Counted from the first letter of the stretch, positions 17,914-27,007 are shown. The stretch: 64,000 nt of DNA from Slackia heliotrinireducens DSM 20476 (GCF_000023885.1 NC_013165.1:2294001-2358000); one strand, 5' to 3'. Translations and numbers: made by a program. The notes: generated from the sequence alone by a model not told the origin.

Positions 17914-19233
17914 TCAGCGTCGGGAAGGGCCGTTCGCGCCTTCGCGGGCACTTCGGGCCATGGCGGCGAGCATCTCCCCCGTCCGGACAACGCCGTATCG
18001 GCTCGTGTTCATGGTCACGTCGTAATTGCCGGACATCCCCCATGCCGTATGGGCGAACCGCAGGCAGTGGTCTGCCCGCTCGCGGTTCACGCGATCGATC
18101 TTCGCCTCCGCCTCGCTTCGGGACAGGCCTTCCCGGTCCATCACGCGGGCTACGGCGTCCTCCTTGTCGGCGCGCAGGAAAATCCGCAGCACGTTGGCGT
18201 GGTCCCGCAGCACGTATTCCGCAAGACGGCCCACGATGACGCAGGACTCCTGGGCCGCCAGCCTGCGGATGACCTGCTCTTCGGCCTTGAACAGACGCTC
18301 CGCCTTCGGCATGTCCTGCTCGGCGACGGCGCCTGCATACAAGGTGTAGAAAGCAGCCAGGGCACCGGAGCCGTCGGCCCCTTCGCCGGCGACGTAGTCT
18401 TCAGGCAGCCCGGATTGCGCCGCCATCATATGAATGAGACGGGAATCGTAGCATTGCACGCCCAAGGCGTCGGCTATGGCGTGCCCCACCTCGCGGCCAC
18501 CCGAACCGTATTCCCGGGAAACCGTGACGATGAAGTTTCCTTCGGGGACGGCGATGTTTGAAGCCTTACCGCCGTTGCGGTTCTCGGGCAGGACGGCATA
18601 TTCGAACGCCGTCAGATGCCTGCTGAAAAACGTGACAACCAAGCCTGTGAGCAGGGCTGCGACGATGGTGCCTTCGCGGACCGTCACCAACGAACGGAAA
18701 TACAGCAGGTTCATGACCACCGCGATGAGCACCATGGTGGAATCCGCCGCCACACGCATGGTGCCGAATTCCTTGCCCGTCACCTTCACCAAGGCGCGGG
18801 CCAGCCCATCGCCGGCCATCATGCCCACCCTGCCGATGACCTCCAGATACGCCCCGAAGGCCAGGCACACAACACCGAGCAGCATGGTGCATGCGCACAG
18901 CGGGTAGGATTGCGGGTCATACCAGGTCAGAAGCCACATAGAGAAGTCGACCACCGAGCCGAACACGGCGGCGAACACCACCTGCTGGCAGATGTCGAAC
19001 ACCTGGCAGTCACGGCGCAGCAGGATGATCTGCAGCAGCACCAGCAACGCGTTGAACAACGCCACATGCATGCCGTAGGTGAGCTGAGGCACCAAAAACG
19101 ACATGGTGTAGGGAATGGCCGAGATGGCGGAGTTGCCGATGGCGGATTTGGTGATGAGCGCCACGCCGAAGGATATGGCGAAAATGCCGAACAGCAGCAC
19201 GGCGTACCGGCGTATCCTTTCAGCCCATCCCAA
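17914..19233 (-). CDS. Fusion of YczE-like membrane domain and cytidylate-kinase-like domain
   Basis: A 439-residue two-part protein. Residues 1-215 hold about five or six membrane helices and resemble the YczE/YitT-type membrane family (start GWAERIRRYAVLLFGI, with GVALITKSAIGNSAIS). Residues 230-425 are a cytosolic cytidylate-kinase-like P-loop domain: FIVTVSREYGSGGREVG opens it, and later IVGRLAEYVLRDH and LRIFLRAD match that family. Such kinase-like domains are common in anaerobic Gram-positives; their substrate is unknown. The fusion suggests membrane-tethered sensing or transport linked to nucleotide binding. No operon partner is close enough to help. Confidence 0.85.
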   Translation of the reverse strand: MGWAERIRRYAVLLFGIFAISFGVALITKSAIGNSAISAIPYTMSFLVPQLTYGMHVALFNALLVLLQIILLRRDCQVFDICQQVVFAAVFGSVVDFSMWLLTWYDPQSYPLCACTMLLGVVCLAFGAYLEVIGRVGMMAGDGLARALVKVTGKEFGTMRVAADSTMVLIAVVMNLLYFRSLVTVREGTIVAALLTGLVVTFFSRHLTAFEYAVLPENRNGGKASNIAVPEGNFIVTVSREYGSGGREVGHAIADALGVQCYDSRLIHMMAAQSGLPEDYVAGEGADGSGALAAFYTLYAGAVAEQDMPKAERLFKAEEQVIRRLAAQESCVIVGRLAEYVLRDHANVLRIFLRADKEDAVARVMDREGLSRSEAEAKIDRVNRERADHCLRFAHTAWGMSGNYDVTMNTSRYGVVRTGEMLAAMARSAREGANGPSRR

Positions 19234-19352
19234 AGCGCTTCCACCTTCCTATTCCGACATTGAACCGCATAAGTATAGGGGTGGCAGTAGCCTGCAGCGC
19301 ATCGGCGAAGCACGCAAATCGGCAATTCTTCGCATTCTGGAACAAAGCCCGC

Positions 19353-20195
19353 TTATGCCCCCAACATGGATTCGCCGTACCGGTACAGCGCCTCGTTTAT
19401 TTCGAAGCGGTCGAACCGCCCGTTGAGAATGAAGAACTTCACGATGAGGTCGAAACGGGAAGCGTCGCTGAGCGCAAGGCCTGCGCTGCCCAGCAAATCG
19501 CAGGTCTCGTCGATGTCCATCTCCAACGCGACGGCCAGGGCCAACGCCGTGTTCTTGCTGGGTCTGTAGTCCAGGTTCGAGCGAATTTTCGAGAACAGCC
19601 GACGATCGACGCCGGCACGCTTATACACCGTCGCGTCGTCCAGACCTCGGGCGTCGATGGCGTCCAAAAGCCGCTCGCCGAACCCTTTCTGCACGCCGGC
19701 AAGCCATTCGTCCATCCCCGTTGGAACAGGAGAAATCTCACCCGTCGCACCAAGACCGCCGGACGCTGCGGGAGCCGCGGGAACCACCTGCTGAGAATCG
19801 TAGTCCGGAGGCCTGCGCGCCTTGGTGGCACTTTCCGCCAGGTTCGCACTCCCACTCGCGGAACCATCTCGTTTGTCGCGCCTGAAGCGGCCTGCGAGGC
19901 CCCCGAGCCTCCTGCGGCGGCCGGACGGAGGCGCAGCAGGCAGCATCTGAGGCATCGCATCGGGTGCGGACGGAGCCCCTGACGGCATGTGCCCTTGGAC
20001 ATCCGCAGGAGCCGAGCCTGTCAGGCCAACGGATGGGCTGCCGATACTTCGGGATGCGAACTTGCCCGTATGCGACCCGCCAAGTCTTTCTCCCGTCAAA
20101 CGGTCGAACGCGGGCATACGCGACGTGGTGGACCCTGGTCGGAAATGTTCATCCAGGTAGCTTCGCAGGTCGCCCATCGTTTCATGTTCCAGCAT
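19353..20195 (-). CDS. Protein with disordered N-terminus and C-terminal HTH-like domain
   Basis: A 280-residue protein. The first 160 residues are low-complexity, rich in Pro, Ala, Ser, Gly and Arg, with a basic patch (GRRRRLGG) and are probably disordered. The C-terminal 110 residues form a helical domain (GLDDATVYKRAGVDRRLFSK, then NTALALAVALEMDIDET) resembling a Cro/Xre-type helix-turn-helix seen at the C-termini of assorted uncharacterised proteins. ATG 20195 follows GGGGAG. It lies about 100 bases downstream of the membrane LuxR gene in the same direction. Function unknown. Confidence 0.7.
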   Translation of the reverse strand: MLEHETMGDLRSYLDEHFRPGSTTSRMPAFDRLTGERLGGSHTGKFASRSIGSPSVGLTGSAPADVQGHMPSGAPSAPDAMPQMLPAAPPSGRRRRLGGLAGRFRRDKRDGSASGSANLAESATKARRPPDYDSQQVVPAAPAASGGLGATGEISPVPTGMDEWLAGVQKGFGERLLDAIDARGLDDATVYKRAGVDRRLFSKIRSNLDYRPSKNTALALAVALEMDIDETCDLLGSAGLALSDASRFDLIVKFFILNGRFDRFEINEALYRYGESMLGA

Positions 20196-20291
20196 GCCGT
20201 CTCCCCTCGCCGTTTCGCACCCGACCATTGTACCGAAGATGCGCGGTTTCGAGCATCCGCGCTTCGTGCACAACCGCGCGGAAAACGACAC

Positions 20292-21866
20292 CTAATCTAT
20301 CTCGTAGGCGTCGATAAGCTCGTCCAGCTCGCGGCGGCTGTGCACGTCCAGCTTGCCGTAGACGTGGCGCACGTGGGTGCGGGCCGTGTTGAAGGACACG
20401 AACAGCTCGTCGGCAATGGCCTTGACCGGCATATGTTTGGCCAGAAGCACCAACACGTCCGCTTCGCGGGGCGAAAGCCCGAACTCGTCGGAGATGAGCT
20501 TACATTTGAGCAGGAAGCGCCCCGCCTTCCGCGTGCCGTCGGGCTGTTCCGCTGCGGCATCTCCATCGTCCGCTGCGATCCCATCAGCCTGCGCATCAGC
20601 AACCTCCGCCGAACGGACGGCCTGAGGCGTCCCTTCTTCCTGCGTCGATTGGGCTTCGTCGGATTCTCCCCCTTCCGCAGAGGCCATCATGGCCGCCGTC
20701 GGCTCCAGAAGATCGCCCAGGTCGCGCACGGACAAAAGAAGCACGGCCGCGACGATGCACACGACCAAGAACACCGTCTGGAGCCCGGGCGCGTCGAACC
20801 GAATGAACGTCAGTCCCATGTTGTCGCCGAACATGTACCCCACGAACGCCGCAACCATCGCCACGCCGAAACCGAACCCGAAGACGCGAACCGCCGACAT
20901 GCCGGTCTTGTACGACCACAGGCTCAGAAAGCACCAGCCGGAAACCAGCAGGATCGCCTTCGAAAACGTAGCCAGGCTGCCTACAAGCCCAGATGAAATG
21001 CCAAGAAAAGCCACCGGCAACATGATGGCCACGGACACGAGCAGCATGCCGTACAGTTGCCTGACGAAGGGGTCGGAGGGCTTTCGCCGCGTCGCATCGA
21101 TCAAAAACGCAGTGGCGAAGACCACGATCAGAAGGGCCGCATCGCCTCGGGACGATGCGAACTGCTCAGGCTCCAAAAACTGGGGATAGAACCCGCGCAC
21201 CGTGCTCAGGGCGAAAGCGATAATCGCCACGAATGCGATCACGCGCCAGAACGAAGAGGACAACGTCAGGCTTGCATCGTCATGCAAGGGGACGCACTCG
21301 TCGCCTTCGGTGCGAACGAAGCTGACCGCCACGCCGCCCAGCAGGAGAGGCGCTGTCATCGCTTGGACCCAGATGGGCGAATGATAGTGGGCGATCATCG
21401 TGCTGAACGCATACAGCATGACGCCCGCAAGCGTCGCCATACATATATAGAGGGCGGCCGTCCTGGGGCTGACTTCGGCATACAGTACGGCACACCGCAG
21501 CGCGAACACACCGAGGCACACCCCGGCGACGAACGAGCACACGCCGTAGAGGATATCGGGAAGAACCCCTTGGAACCCCACCGCCAGGGTACAGACCAGA
21601 CTTGCCCCGGCCACGCCCACCATGGTGTTGAAATCGGTCACCACGTTCCAGCCCCGCTCAGGCAGACAGGCGCATGCGACCATGGCAATGCCGATGCCCA
21701 GCGTCGACAGAGAGCGCAGCGTGGTGGTGGCCTCGTAGGCCGAGACGTGGGACACGACAATGCAATCGCCGCTATAGGCGATGGTTATCCAGGCAATCCA
21801 GAACGCCAACGCGAGCAGCGGCGCTGCAAACGGCAGCGCCGGCACCTTTTCGGGCAGGCCCGTCAC
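20292..21866 (-). CDS. LuxR-family regulator with multi-pass membrane domain
   Basis: About 524 residues. The first 380 hold roughly a dozen hydrophobic helices; an Ala/Glu-rich linker follows; the last 65 residues are a LuxR (GerE) helix-turn-helix with LSPREADVLVLLAKHM, KAIADELFVSFNTARTHV and HVYGKLDVHSRRELDEL. Such membrane-bound LuxR proteins are abundant in Eggerthellaceae and often lie next to molybdoenzyme operons. I choose GTG 21866 because AAGGGGGAG precedes it; an in-frame TTG five codons earlier would overlap that site. It is divergent from the molybdoenzyme operon at 22086 and probably controls it, perhaps sensing the enzyme substrate. Confidence 0.92.
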   Translation of the reverse strand: MTGLPEKVPALPFAAPLLALAFWIAWITIAYSGDCIVVSHVSAYEATTTLRSLSTLGIGIAMVACACLPERGWNVVTDFNTMVGVAGASLVCTLAVGFQGVLPDILYGVCSFVAGVCLGVFALRCAVLYAEVSPRTAALYICMATLAGVMLYAFSTMIAHYHSPIWVQAMTAPLLLGGVAVSFVRTEGDECVPLHDDASLTLSSSFWRVIAFVAIIAFALSTVRGFYPQFLEPEQFASSRGDAALLIVVFATAFLIDATRRKPSDPFVRQLYGMLLVSVAIMLPVAFLGISSGLVGSLATFSKAILLVSGWCFLSLWSYKTGMSAVRVFGFGFGVAMVAAFVGYMFGDNMGLTFIRFDAPGLQTVFLVVCIVAAVLLLSVRDLGDLLEPTAAMMASAEGGESDEAQSTQEEGTPQAVRSAEVADAQADGIAADDGDAAAEQPDGTRKAGRFLLKCKLISDEFGLSPREADVLVLLAKHMPVKAIADELFVSFNTARTHVRHVYGKLDVHSRRELDELIDAYEID

Positions 21867-21934
21867 CGCTCCCCCTTTCAAGTCTCGGTTGAAATTATAC
21901 CGTCATCTGCGGTCGGTAGGCGCTTTCGCGGCTT

Positions 21935-21958
21935 TCACCCATCACTCATTATGGGTGA
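21935..21958. promoter_or_regulatory. 8-bp inverted repeat in the divergent promoter region
   Basis: TCACCCAT and ATGGGTGA flank an eight-base spacer, between the LuxR gene and the molybdoenzyme operon. It lies about 40 bases upstream of the likely operon promoter, where an activator would bind. The link to the LuxR protein is inference from position. Confidence 0.45.
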
Positions 21959-21998
21959 TTTCCTCGCTTCACGCATTGTTTTCATTCATGATGAACGA

Positions 21999-22027
21999 TT
22001 TCAAACGCCCTTATGGACATGTAGAAT
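21999..22027 (+). promoter_or_regulatory. Candidate promoter of the molybdoenzyme operon
   Basis: TTTCAA (21999-22004) and TAGAAT (22022-22027) are separated by 17 bases. The weak -35 box fits a promoter that needs an activator. Confidence 0.5.
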
Positions 22028-22039
22028 CTGTGTATCGAA

Positions 22040-22070
22040 GTGCCCGTCCGCCTTTTTTCGGCGGGCACCT
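22040..22070 (+). promoter_or_regulatory. Hairpin in the leader of the molybdoenzyme operon
   Basis: GTGCCCGTCCG and CGGCGGGCAC pair around a T-rich loop, giving a ten-pair stem with one bulge. It ends about 15 bases before the first ATG, just ahead of the ribosome site AGAGGGGGA. It may affect stability or translation of the mRNA. Confidence 0.45.
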
Positions 22071-22085
22071 AAGAGGGGGAACAAT

Positions 22086-22709
22086 ATGGAATACAGCGAA
22101 GCTTTAGCAAATCTCAACGTCCTGTTGAGCCGCGACCCTGCGGGCGAACGCCTTTACATCGATGCGCTCGAGCGGTGCCGTGAACGCATCGACGAGCAGG
22201 CGGCCGCCGATTTCGTAGACGGGAAACGCACCGCCATCCAGCAGATCCAATCCGGCTCCACCATCATCGCCACGCTCATCCGCCGCGGCGGACTGGAGCG
22301 CACCATCCTGGTTGACGGCGAACCTTATGAAGGCGACCTGGTCCAACTTCAGACCGATGACAACGTGCCCGACGAGGCCGTCATCGAGACCTACGTGCAG
22401 ACAACGCCCGCCGGCATCGACCTGGCGGCCGGCTTCCGCGAAACCACCACGGCCTCAGCCCTGTTCGCGGAGTTCCCGCAATTCGAAGCCGGGTTCAAAA
22501 AGGTGCTGGACGAATGCACCGCGCCCGAGGGCAAAAGCACCCAGGAGCTGCAAGACGCCCTGATCGAGGCGGGCATCATCGGCCCCGGCAACACCCAATC
22601 CCAGATCATTCACGCAAGCTATTTCACGGGCAAGCTCGAAAAATACGAACTGCTCGTTTGGAGTGGAAAGAAATGGCACACGACGTCCGAGGGGAAGGAG
22701 GCGTTGTAG
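22086..22709 (+). CDS. Unknown 207-residue protein, first gene of the molybdoenzyme operon
   Basis: An acidic, soluble protein without signal peptide or membrane helix. It opens with a helical region (MEYSEALANLNVLLSRDPAG) and ends with a short beta-rich segment (KYELLVWSGKKWHTTSEGKEAL). No catalytic motif or metal site is apparent, and I do not recognise the family. ATG 22086 has AGAGGGGGA upstream. It precedes the catalytic subunit by 66 bases and is probably co-transcribed, so a role in maturation, regulation or substrate handling of that enzyme is possible. Confidence 0.8.
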   Translation: MEYSEALANLNVLLSRDPAGERLYIDALERCRERIDEQAAADFVDGKRTAIQQIQSGSTIIATLIRRGGLERTILVDGEPYEGDLVQLQTDDNVPDEAVIETYVQTTPAGIDLAAGFRETTTASALFAEFPQFEAGFKKVLDECTAPEGKSTQELQDALIEAGIIGPGNTQSQIIHASYFTGKLEKYELLVWSGKKWHTTSEGKEAL

Positions 22710-22775
22710 CAGATGCGCCCGATCGGCGCATTCCTAATTGAAGGCAACGAGAAAAAGGGAGAAGAGGAGGAAGAT

Positions 22776-25541
22776 ATGGCAAAATCGACAGTAACCCGAC
22801 GCGGATTCATGAAGGCGGCCACCGCCTTCTCGGCAGCATTTGCCGGCGCCGTCGCCGTGGGCTGCACCCAGACCGAAGAGCAGCCCGCCGAGACGACCGC
22901 TGAATCCACCGGCGAGGTCGAACCCATTCCCGATGTAGAGGCGAACGACGAAATCATCTGTTCGTCGTGCCGCGCCTGCATCAGCAACTGCGGCGTGCTC
23001 GTCCATGTGCGCGACGGCCGCGTCGTGAAGATCGAAGGTGACGAACGCGACCCCATGAGCAAGGGCGCCGTCTGCGCCAAGGGCCTCGCGGCCGTCCAGG
23101 CGCTGTACAACCCCATGCGCATGAAGTACCCCATGAAGCGCGCCGGCGAACGCGGCGAGAACAAGTGGGAGCGCATTTCCTGGCAAGAGGCTGTGGACAC
23201 CATCGTCGACAAGCTGATGGAAGTCTACGAGAAGGACCCGATGCAGCTGGTCATCTCTACCGGCGGCGGCGGCAACCCGCAGTTCTTCGGCCTGCACCGC
23301 TTCCTGCAGGCCTTCGACGGCGGCAACTTCTTCGAGCCTGGCTGCGCCCAGTGCTACCTGCCCCGCATGTGCACCCAGCCTCTGCTGAACGGCTGCAACG
23401 ACACGTCCATCTCCGACTCCACGGTCGGCGAGATCTACTGGACCGAAGCCGAGCCCACCTGCACCGTGCTGTGGGGCGCCGATCCCAGCCAGAGCCACGT
23501 GACCTCCGGCGGCCGCGCCATGGTCGAACTGCGCGAGCGCGGCACCAAGACCGTGGTCATCGACCCGCGCTTCACGCCTGACGCCGCCAAAGCCGACGTG
23601 TGGCTGCCCATCCGCCCCGGCACCGACGTGGCCATGGGCCTGGGCTGGGTCAACTACATCATGTCCAACAACCTCTACAACGAGGAATGGTGCAAGCAGT
23701 GGACCAACCTGCCCTTCCTGATCAACGAAGAGACCAAGCTGCTCTATCACGCCGATGAACTGGGTCTGGGCGAAGCCACCGATTACGTGGTATGGGACCA
23801 GGATGCCAACGCGCCTGTGGCCATGCCCTACCCCACCGACATGTCCATCAACTTCGCTCTGGACGGCGAATTCGACGTGGACGGCAAGAAGAGCCGCACG
23901 GCATACCGCGCCATCTGGGACGTCGCCGAAGAGTGGACGCTTGAGAAGACTGCCGAAATCACCTGGTGCGAGGCCGAATCCATCGAAGCCGCCGTCAAGA
24001 TGTACGTCGAAGGCGCTCCGCATTCCGGCATCGGCATCGGCGTGGCTACCGACCAGTACGAGCAGTCCGCACAGGCACCCGAGGTCGTCACCATCATCGA
24101 GAGTCTCATGGGCAACGCTTGCCACCAGGGCAACACCATCCAGAGCCGTAAGAACCAGTCTCTGGGCACCTACTTCCTGTTCCCGTTCAACCTGTTCGGC
24201 CCCAACGAGCTCGGTCCGAACGAGGACACCGTCAATCGCCGTCTGGGCGTCATCGAGCACAAGGGCCTGAACTACTGGATGGCTTCCCACATCCCCACCG
24301 TCATGAACGCAGCTGCCACGGGCGAGCCCTATCAGCCGCAGGTGTGGATCGACCGTTCCGGCAACAAGCTGGCCATGGTCGGCGACGCCACCACGTTCCG
24401 CGAGAGCATGATGAACATCCCGTTCATCGTCCACATGGGCTTGAACATCTCCACCACCTCCGTCGAGCTGGCAGACATCATCCTGCCCACGGCCGAGTGG
24501 CTTGAGACCGCCTACGGCGCGGACCGCTGCAACGTGTGGTTCATCCGCCGCGACATCGTGCATCTGTTCGAGCACATCGACGAGACCTTCATCTGGGCCA
24601 TGTTCGTCGCAGCCCTGGCCGACCGCGGCCACGAGAAGTGCCAGAAGACCTACGACCCCGAGCTGTGCGGCCCGGCCGGCCCCTACTGGCGCACCTACGA
24701 CGACTACAAGGCATATCTGGCCGGCTTCATGTCCAACAGCTTCGGCGAGCAGTGGACCTGGGAAGAGGCCTGCGAGAAGCTGCCTGCCGAGTTCACCACC
24801 CTGGAAGACTGGATCACCAGCTCGTATGAGTCCTATGAGAAGGAAGGCGAGGACGGCTTGCCCGCCGGCTTCGCGACCAACTCCCGCCGCATGGAGCCCT
24901 ACGCCGAGGCCATGACCATCGCCGGCCGTACCGGCGGCCCCAAGGGCGGCGACTGGTGGGACGGCTACGTGCTGCCGCCGGCAAGCGTCGACTACGAGCC
25001 CGTTCCCCATTACGTCGAGCCAGCCGAGAGCCCGCTTGATGACGAAGAGTACCCGTTCGTGCTCACCGAGGGCCGCGTGCCCATGTACCATCACGGCACG
25101 CTGCGCAACGTCCCGTGGCTGCGCGAGATGTACCCCGTGCCGCGCACTTGGATCAACCCCGCCACCGCCGCCGAAATCGGCGTTGCAGACGGCGACTGGG
25201 TGAACGTTGAAAGCCGCCGCGGCAAGATCTACGGCCAGGCCCTGCTTACCGAAGGCGTGGCGCCGAAGGTCATCTACCAGGAACGCTTCTGGAACCCCGA
25301 GCTGCTGGACTCCGACGACCCCAGCCAGGCTTGGAAGCTTATGAACGTGAACATCCTGACCAAGAACGACGCTCCGTACAATCCGGAGTTCGGCACGTAC
25401 ACGCTGCGCGGCTTCACCGTCAACGTGACCAAGGCCGACAGCGCGCCCGAAGGCATCTGGATGAACCCGAAGGACTTCGAGCCGTGGCTGCCTGAGTACA
25501 CTGAGGAAACGGGAGGAGGTTATGCCGTCTATGACGCGTAA
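22776..25541 (+). CDS. Tat-exported molybdopterin oxidoreductase, catalytic subunit (DMSO reductase family)
   Basis: A 921-residue catalytic subunit. The N-terminus is a twin-arginine signal (TRRGFMKAATAFS, Arg8-Arg9) running into AVAVGC, where Cys30 might be lipidated although the lipobox is imperfect. The [4Fe-4S] motif is Cys65-x2-Cys68-x3-Cys72-x27-Cys100. Molybdopterin-binding domains fill about 105-700, and the C-terminal dinucleotide-binding domain includes LTEGRVPMYHHGTLRNVP. ATG 22776 follows GAGGAGG. The 3' end overlaps the ferredoxin gene by 20 bases. The enzyme works outside the membrane as a terminal reductase or related redox enzyme. The substrate cannot be read from sequence; the family in gut Eggerthellaceae includes catechol dehydroxylases. 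Confidence 0.93.
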   Translation: MAKSTVTRRGFMKAATAFSAAFAGAVAVGCTQTEEQPAETTAESTGEVEPIPDVEANDEIICSSCRACISNCGVLVHVRDGRVVKIEGDERDPMSKGAVCAKGLAAVQALYNPMRMKYPMKRAGERGENKWERISWQEAVDTIVDKLMEVYEKDPMQLVISTGGGGNPQFFGLHRFLQAFDGGNFFEPGCAQCYLPRMCTQPLLNGCNDTSISDSTVGEIYWTEAEPTCTVLWGADPSQSHVTSGGRAMVELRERGTKTVVIDPRFTPDAAKADVWLPIRPGTDVAMGLGWVNYIMSNNLYNEEWCKQWTNLPFLINEETKLLYHADELGLGEATDYVVWDQDANAPVAMPYPTDMSINFALDGEFDVDGKKSRTAYRAIWDVAEEWTLEKTAEITWCEAESIEAAVKMYVEGAPHSGIGIGVATDQYEQSAQAPEVVTIIESLMGNACHQGNTIQSRKNQSLGTYFLFPFNLFGPNELGPNEDTVNRRLGVIEHKGLNYWMASHIPTVMNAAATGEPYQPQVWIDRSGNKLAMVGDATTFRESMMNIPFIVHMGLNISTTSVELADIILPTAEWLETAYGADRCNVWFIRRDIVHLFEHIDETFIWAMFVAALADRGHEKCQKTYDPELCGPAGPYWRTYDDYKAYLAGFMSNSFGEQWTWEEACEKLPAEFTTLEDWITSSYESYEKEGEDGLPAGFATNSRRMEPYAEAMTIAGRTGGPKGGDWWDGYVLPPASVDYEPVPHYVEPAESPLDDEEYPFVLTEGRVPMYHHGTLRNVPWLREMYPVPRTWINPATAAEIGVADGDWVNVESRRGKIYGQALLTEGVAPKVIYQERFWNPELLDSDDPSQAWKLMNVNILTKNDAPYNPEFGTYTLRGFTVNVTKADSAPEGIWMNPKDFEPWLPEYTEETGGGYAVYDA

Positions 25542-26145
25542 CGCTATGGTAGTCGACCTCAACCGCTGCATCGGATGCTACGGTTGCGAGGTTGCTTGCA
25601 AACAAGAACATGATGTCGCTCTGGGCGAGTATTGGTGCAAGGTCTACACCGACGGCCCCCAGGGCACCCATCCGCACATCACGCAGTATTGGCTGCCCAC
25701 CCTGTGCCAGCAGTGCGAGAACGCACCCTGCATCGAGGTGTGCCCCACCGGCGCCAGCCAGCGCGATCCTGTCACCGGCGTGGTCATCATCGACCGCGAG
25801 ACCTGCATCGGCTGCAAGAGCTGCCTGACGGCATGCCCCTACGGCGTCCGCAGCTACAACGCCTCCACCAACACGGTGGGCAAGTGCACGCTGTGCAACG
25901 ACCGCCTGCGCAACGACAAGCTTCCCGCTTGCGTGCTGGCATGCTCGGGCCAGGCGCGCTTCTTCGGCGACCTCGACGATCCCGAAAGCGCCGCCTCGAA
26001 GGCCCTGGCGGCCCACGACGAGGCTGACATCCACCAATTCGCCGATTCCGGCAACGCCCCGCTGACCCGCTACATTCTCTCCGAGAAGTACGCCGAGTGG
26101 ATCAGCGACGATTGGTACGGCCTTGACATGTACACGCTAGAATAG
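25522..26145 (+). CDS. Four-cluster ferredoxin subunit (DmsB/NrfC-like)
   Basis: A 207-residue electron-transfer subunit with sixteen cysteines in four groups: CIGCYGCEVAC (about 16-26), CQQCENAPCIEVC (about 62-74), CIGCKSCLTAC (about 94-104) and CTLCN with CVLAC (about 120-140). That binds four [4Fe-4S] clusters. There is no signal peptide, so it is probably exported together with the Tat-tagged catalytic subunit. ATG 25522 is preceded by GGAGG and lies inside the end of the catalytic gene, implying translational coupling. It passes electrons from the membrane anchor to the molybdenum subunit. Confidence 0.95.
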   Translation: MPSMTRNAMVVDLNRCIGCYGCEVACKQEHDVALGEYWCKVYTDGPQGTHPHITQYWLPTLCQQCENAPCIEVCPTGASQRDPVTGVVIIDRETCIGCKSCLTACPYGVRSYNASTNTVGKCTLCNDRLRNDKLPACVLACSGQARFFGDLDDPESAASKALAAHDEADIHQFADSGNAPLTRYILSEKYAEWISDDWYGLDMYTLE

Positions 26146-26155
26146 CGCGGTTCGT

Positions 26156-26186
26156 CCTTCCGGGGTTGCCCCGCAGCCCCGGAAGG
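26156..26186 (+). promoter_or_regulatory. Perfect 10-bp hairpin after the ferredoxin gene
   Basis: CCTTCCGGGG and CCCCGGAAGG enclose an 11-base loop, ten bases past the stop codon. Only CTTTG follows, so any termination would be partial. Confidence 0.6.
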
Positions 26187-26190
26187 CTTT

Positions 26191-26235
26191 GCGAATGTGC
26201 ATTCGCGCCTCCCTCCCATTCAAGCGCGAATGCAC
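26191..26235 (+). promoter_or_regulatory. Mutually exclusive hairpins before torD
   Basis: GCGAATG (26191-26197) can pair with CATTCGC (26200-26206). Alternatively GTGCATTCGCGC (26198-26209) pairs over 12 bp with GCGCGAATGCAC (26224-26235). The two structures share bases and cannot coexist, a layout typical of attenuators or processing sites. It could set the ratio of enzyme subunits to chaperone. Confidence 0.5.
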
Positions 26236-26295
26236 TTCCGCAAGGTCGAAACGACACCTGACGCATCAACAACACGCAAGACGAGGAGAAAACGC

Positions 26296-26991
26296 ATGGA
26301 CAACGCAATCGGCACCACGGATGCGGTCGAAGAGTACACGACCGCCGAATACCTGGCAGAAGCCGGCGATTTCCTCCGCACGTTGGCAAGCACTCTGTAC
26401 AAGGAGCTTTCGCAGGACCAGATCGACGCGCTTGCCCAGATCGATTTCATGGGGATGAGCGAAACCACTGAAAACGCCGAGCTCAGCGAAGGGTTCCACA
26501 CCCTGGGACGCTACCTGCGCCGCCGCGGCGTGAACGCCCGCCAGGACCTGGCCGTGGAGTACGCCCGCATCTTTTTGGCCGCCGGCGTGACGGATGAGAA
26601 CTGCGCCACGCCCTACGAAAGCGTGTTCACGAGCCCCGAGGGGCTGCTCATGCAGGACGCCCGCGACCAGGTGGTGAAGGTCTACCGCAGCCAGGGTTTT
26701 AAAGTGGACCCGAGCCTGAACGACCCGGAAGACCACTTGGCCTTCGAACTGCAGTTCCTTGCCGGCATGTGCGACAAGACCCGCGATGCGCTTGAGGAAG
26801 GACTCCCGACGGACGAACTGGTGGCGGTGCAGGTCGATTTCATCGACGCGCACATCCTCAACTGGATCGACAGGCTTACTGCACGCGTGGACACGTGCGC
26901 AACGCTTGCGTTCTACACATCCGTCATGCGCATCATCAAAGGATACATCGTCGAGCACCGTGCCATTCTGTCGAACCTGATCGCCGAATAA
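26296..26991 (+). CDS. TorD/DmsD-family chaperone for the molybdoenzyme
   Basis: A 231-residue helical protein of the TorD family. The family core is visible as EYARIFLAAG (about 94-103) and NDPEDHLAFELQFLAGM (about 147-163). Such chaperones bind the twin-arginine signal of one partner and hold it until the molybdenum cofactor is inserted; the obvious partner is the catalytic subunit three genes upstream in the window order. ATG 26296 follows GAGGAG. It is separated from the ferredoxin gene by 150 bases of structured sequence and from the membrane anchor by 16. Confidence 0.92.
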   Translation: MDNAIGTTDAVEEYTTAEYLAEAGDFLRTLASTLYKELSQDQIDALAQIDFMGMSETTENAELSEGFHTLGRYLRRRGVNARQDLAVEYARIFLAAGVTDENCATPYESVFTSPEGLLMQDARDQVVKVYRSQGFKVDPSLNDPEDHLAFELQFLAGMCDKTRDALEEGLPTDELVAVQVDFIDAHILNWIDRLTARVDTCATLAFYTSVMRIIKGYIVEHRAILSNLIAE

Positions 26992-27007
26992 CCAAGGAGG
27001 CGCTGCC

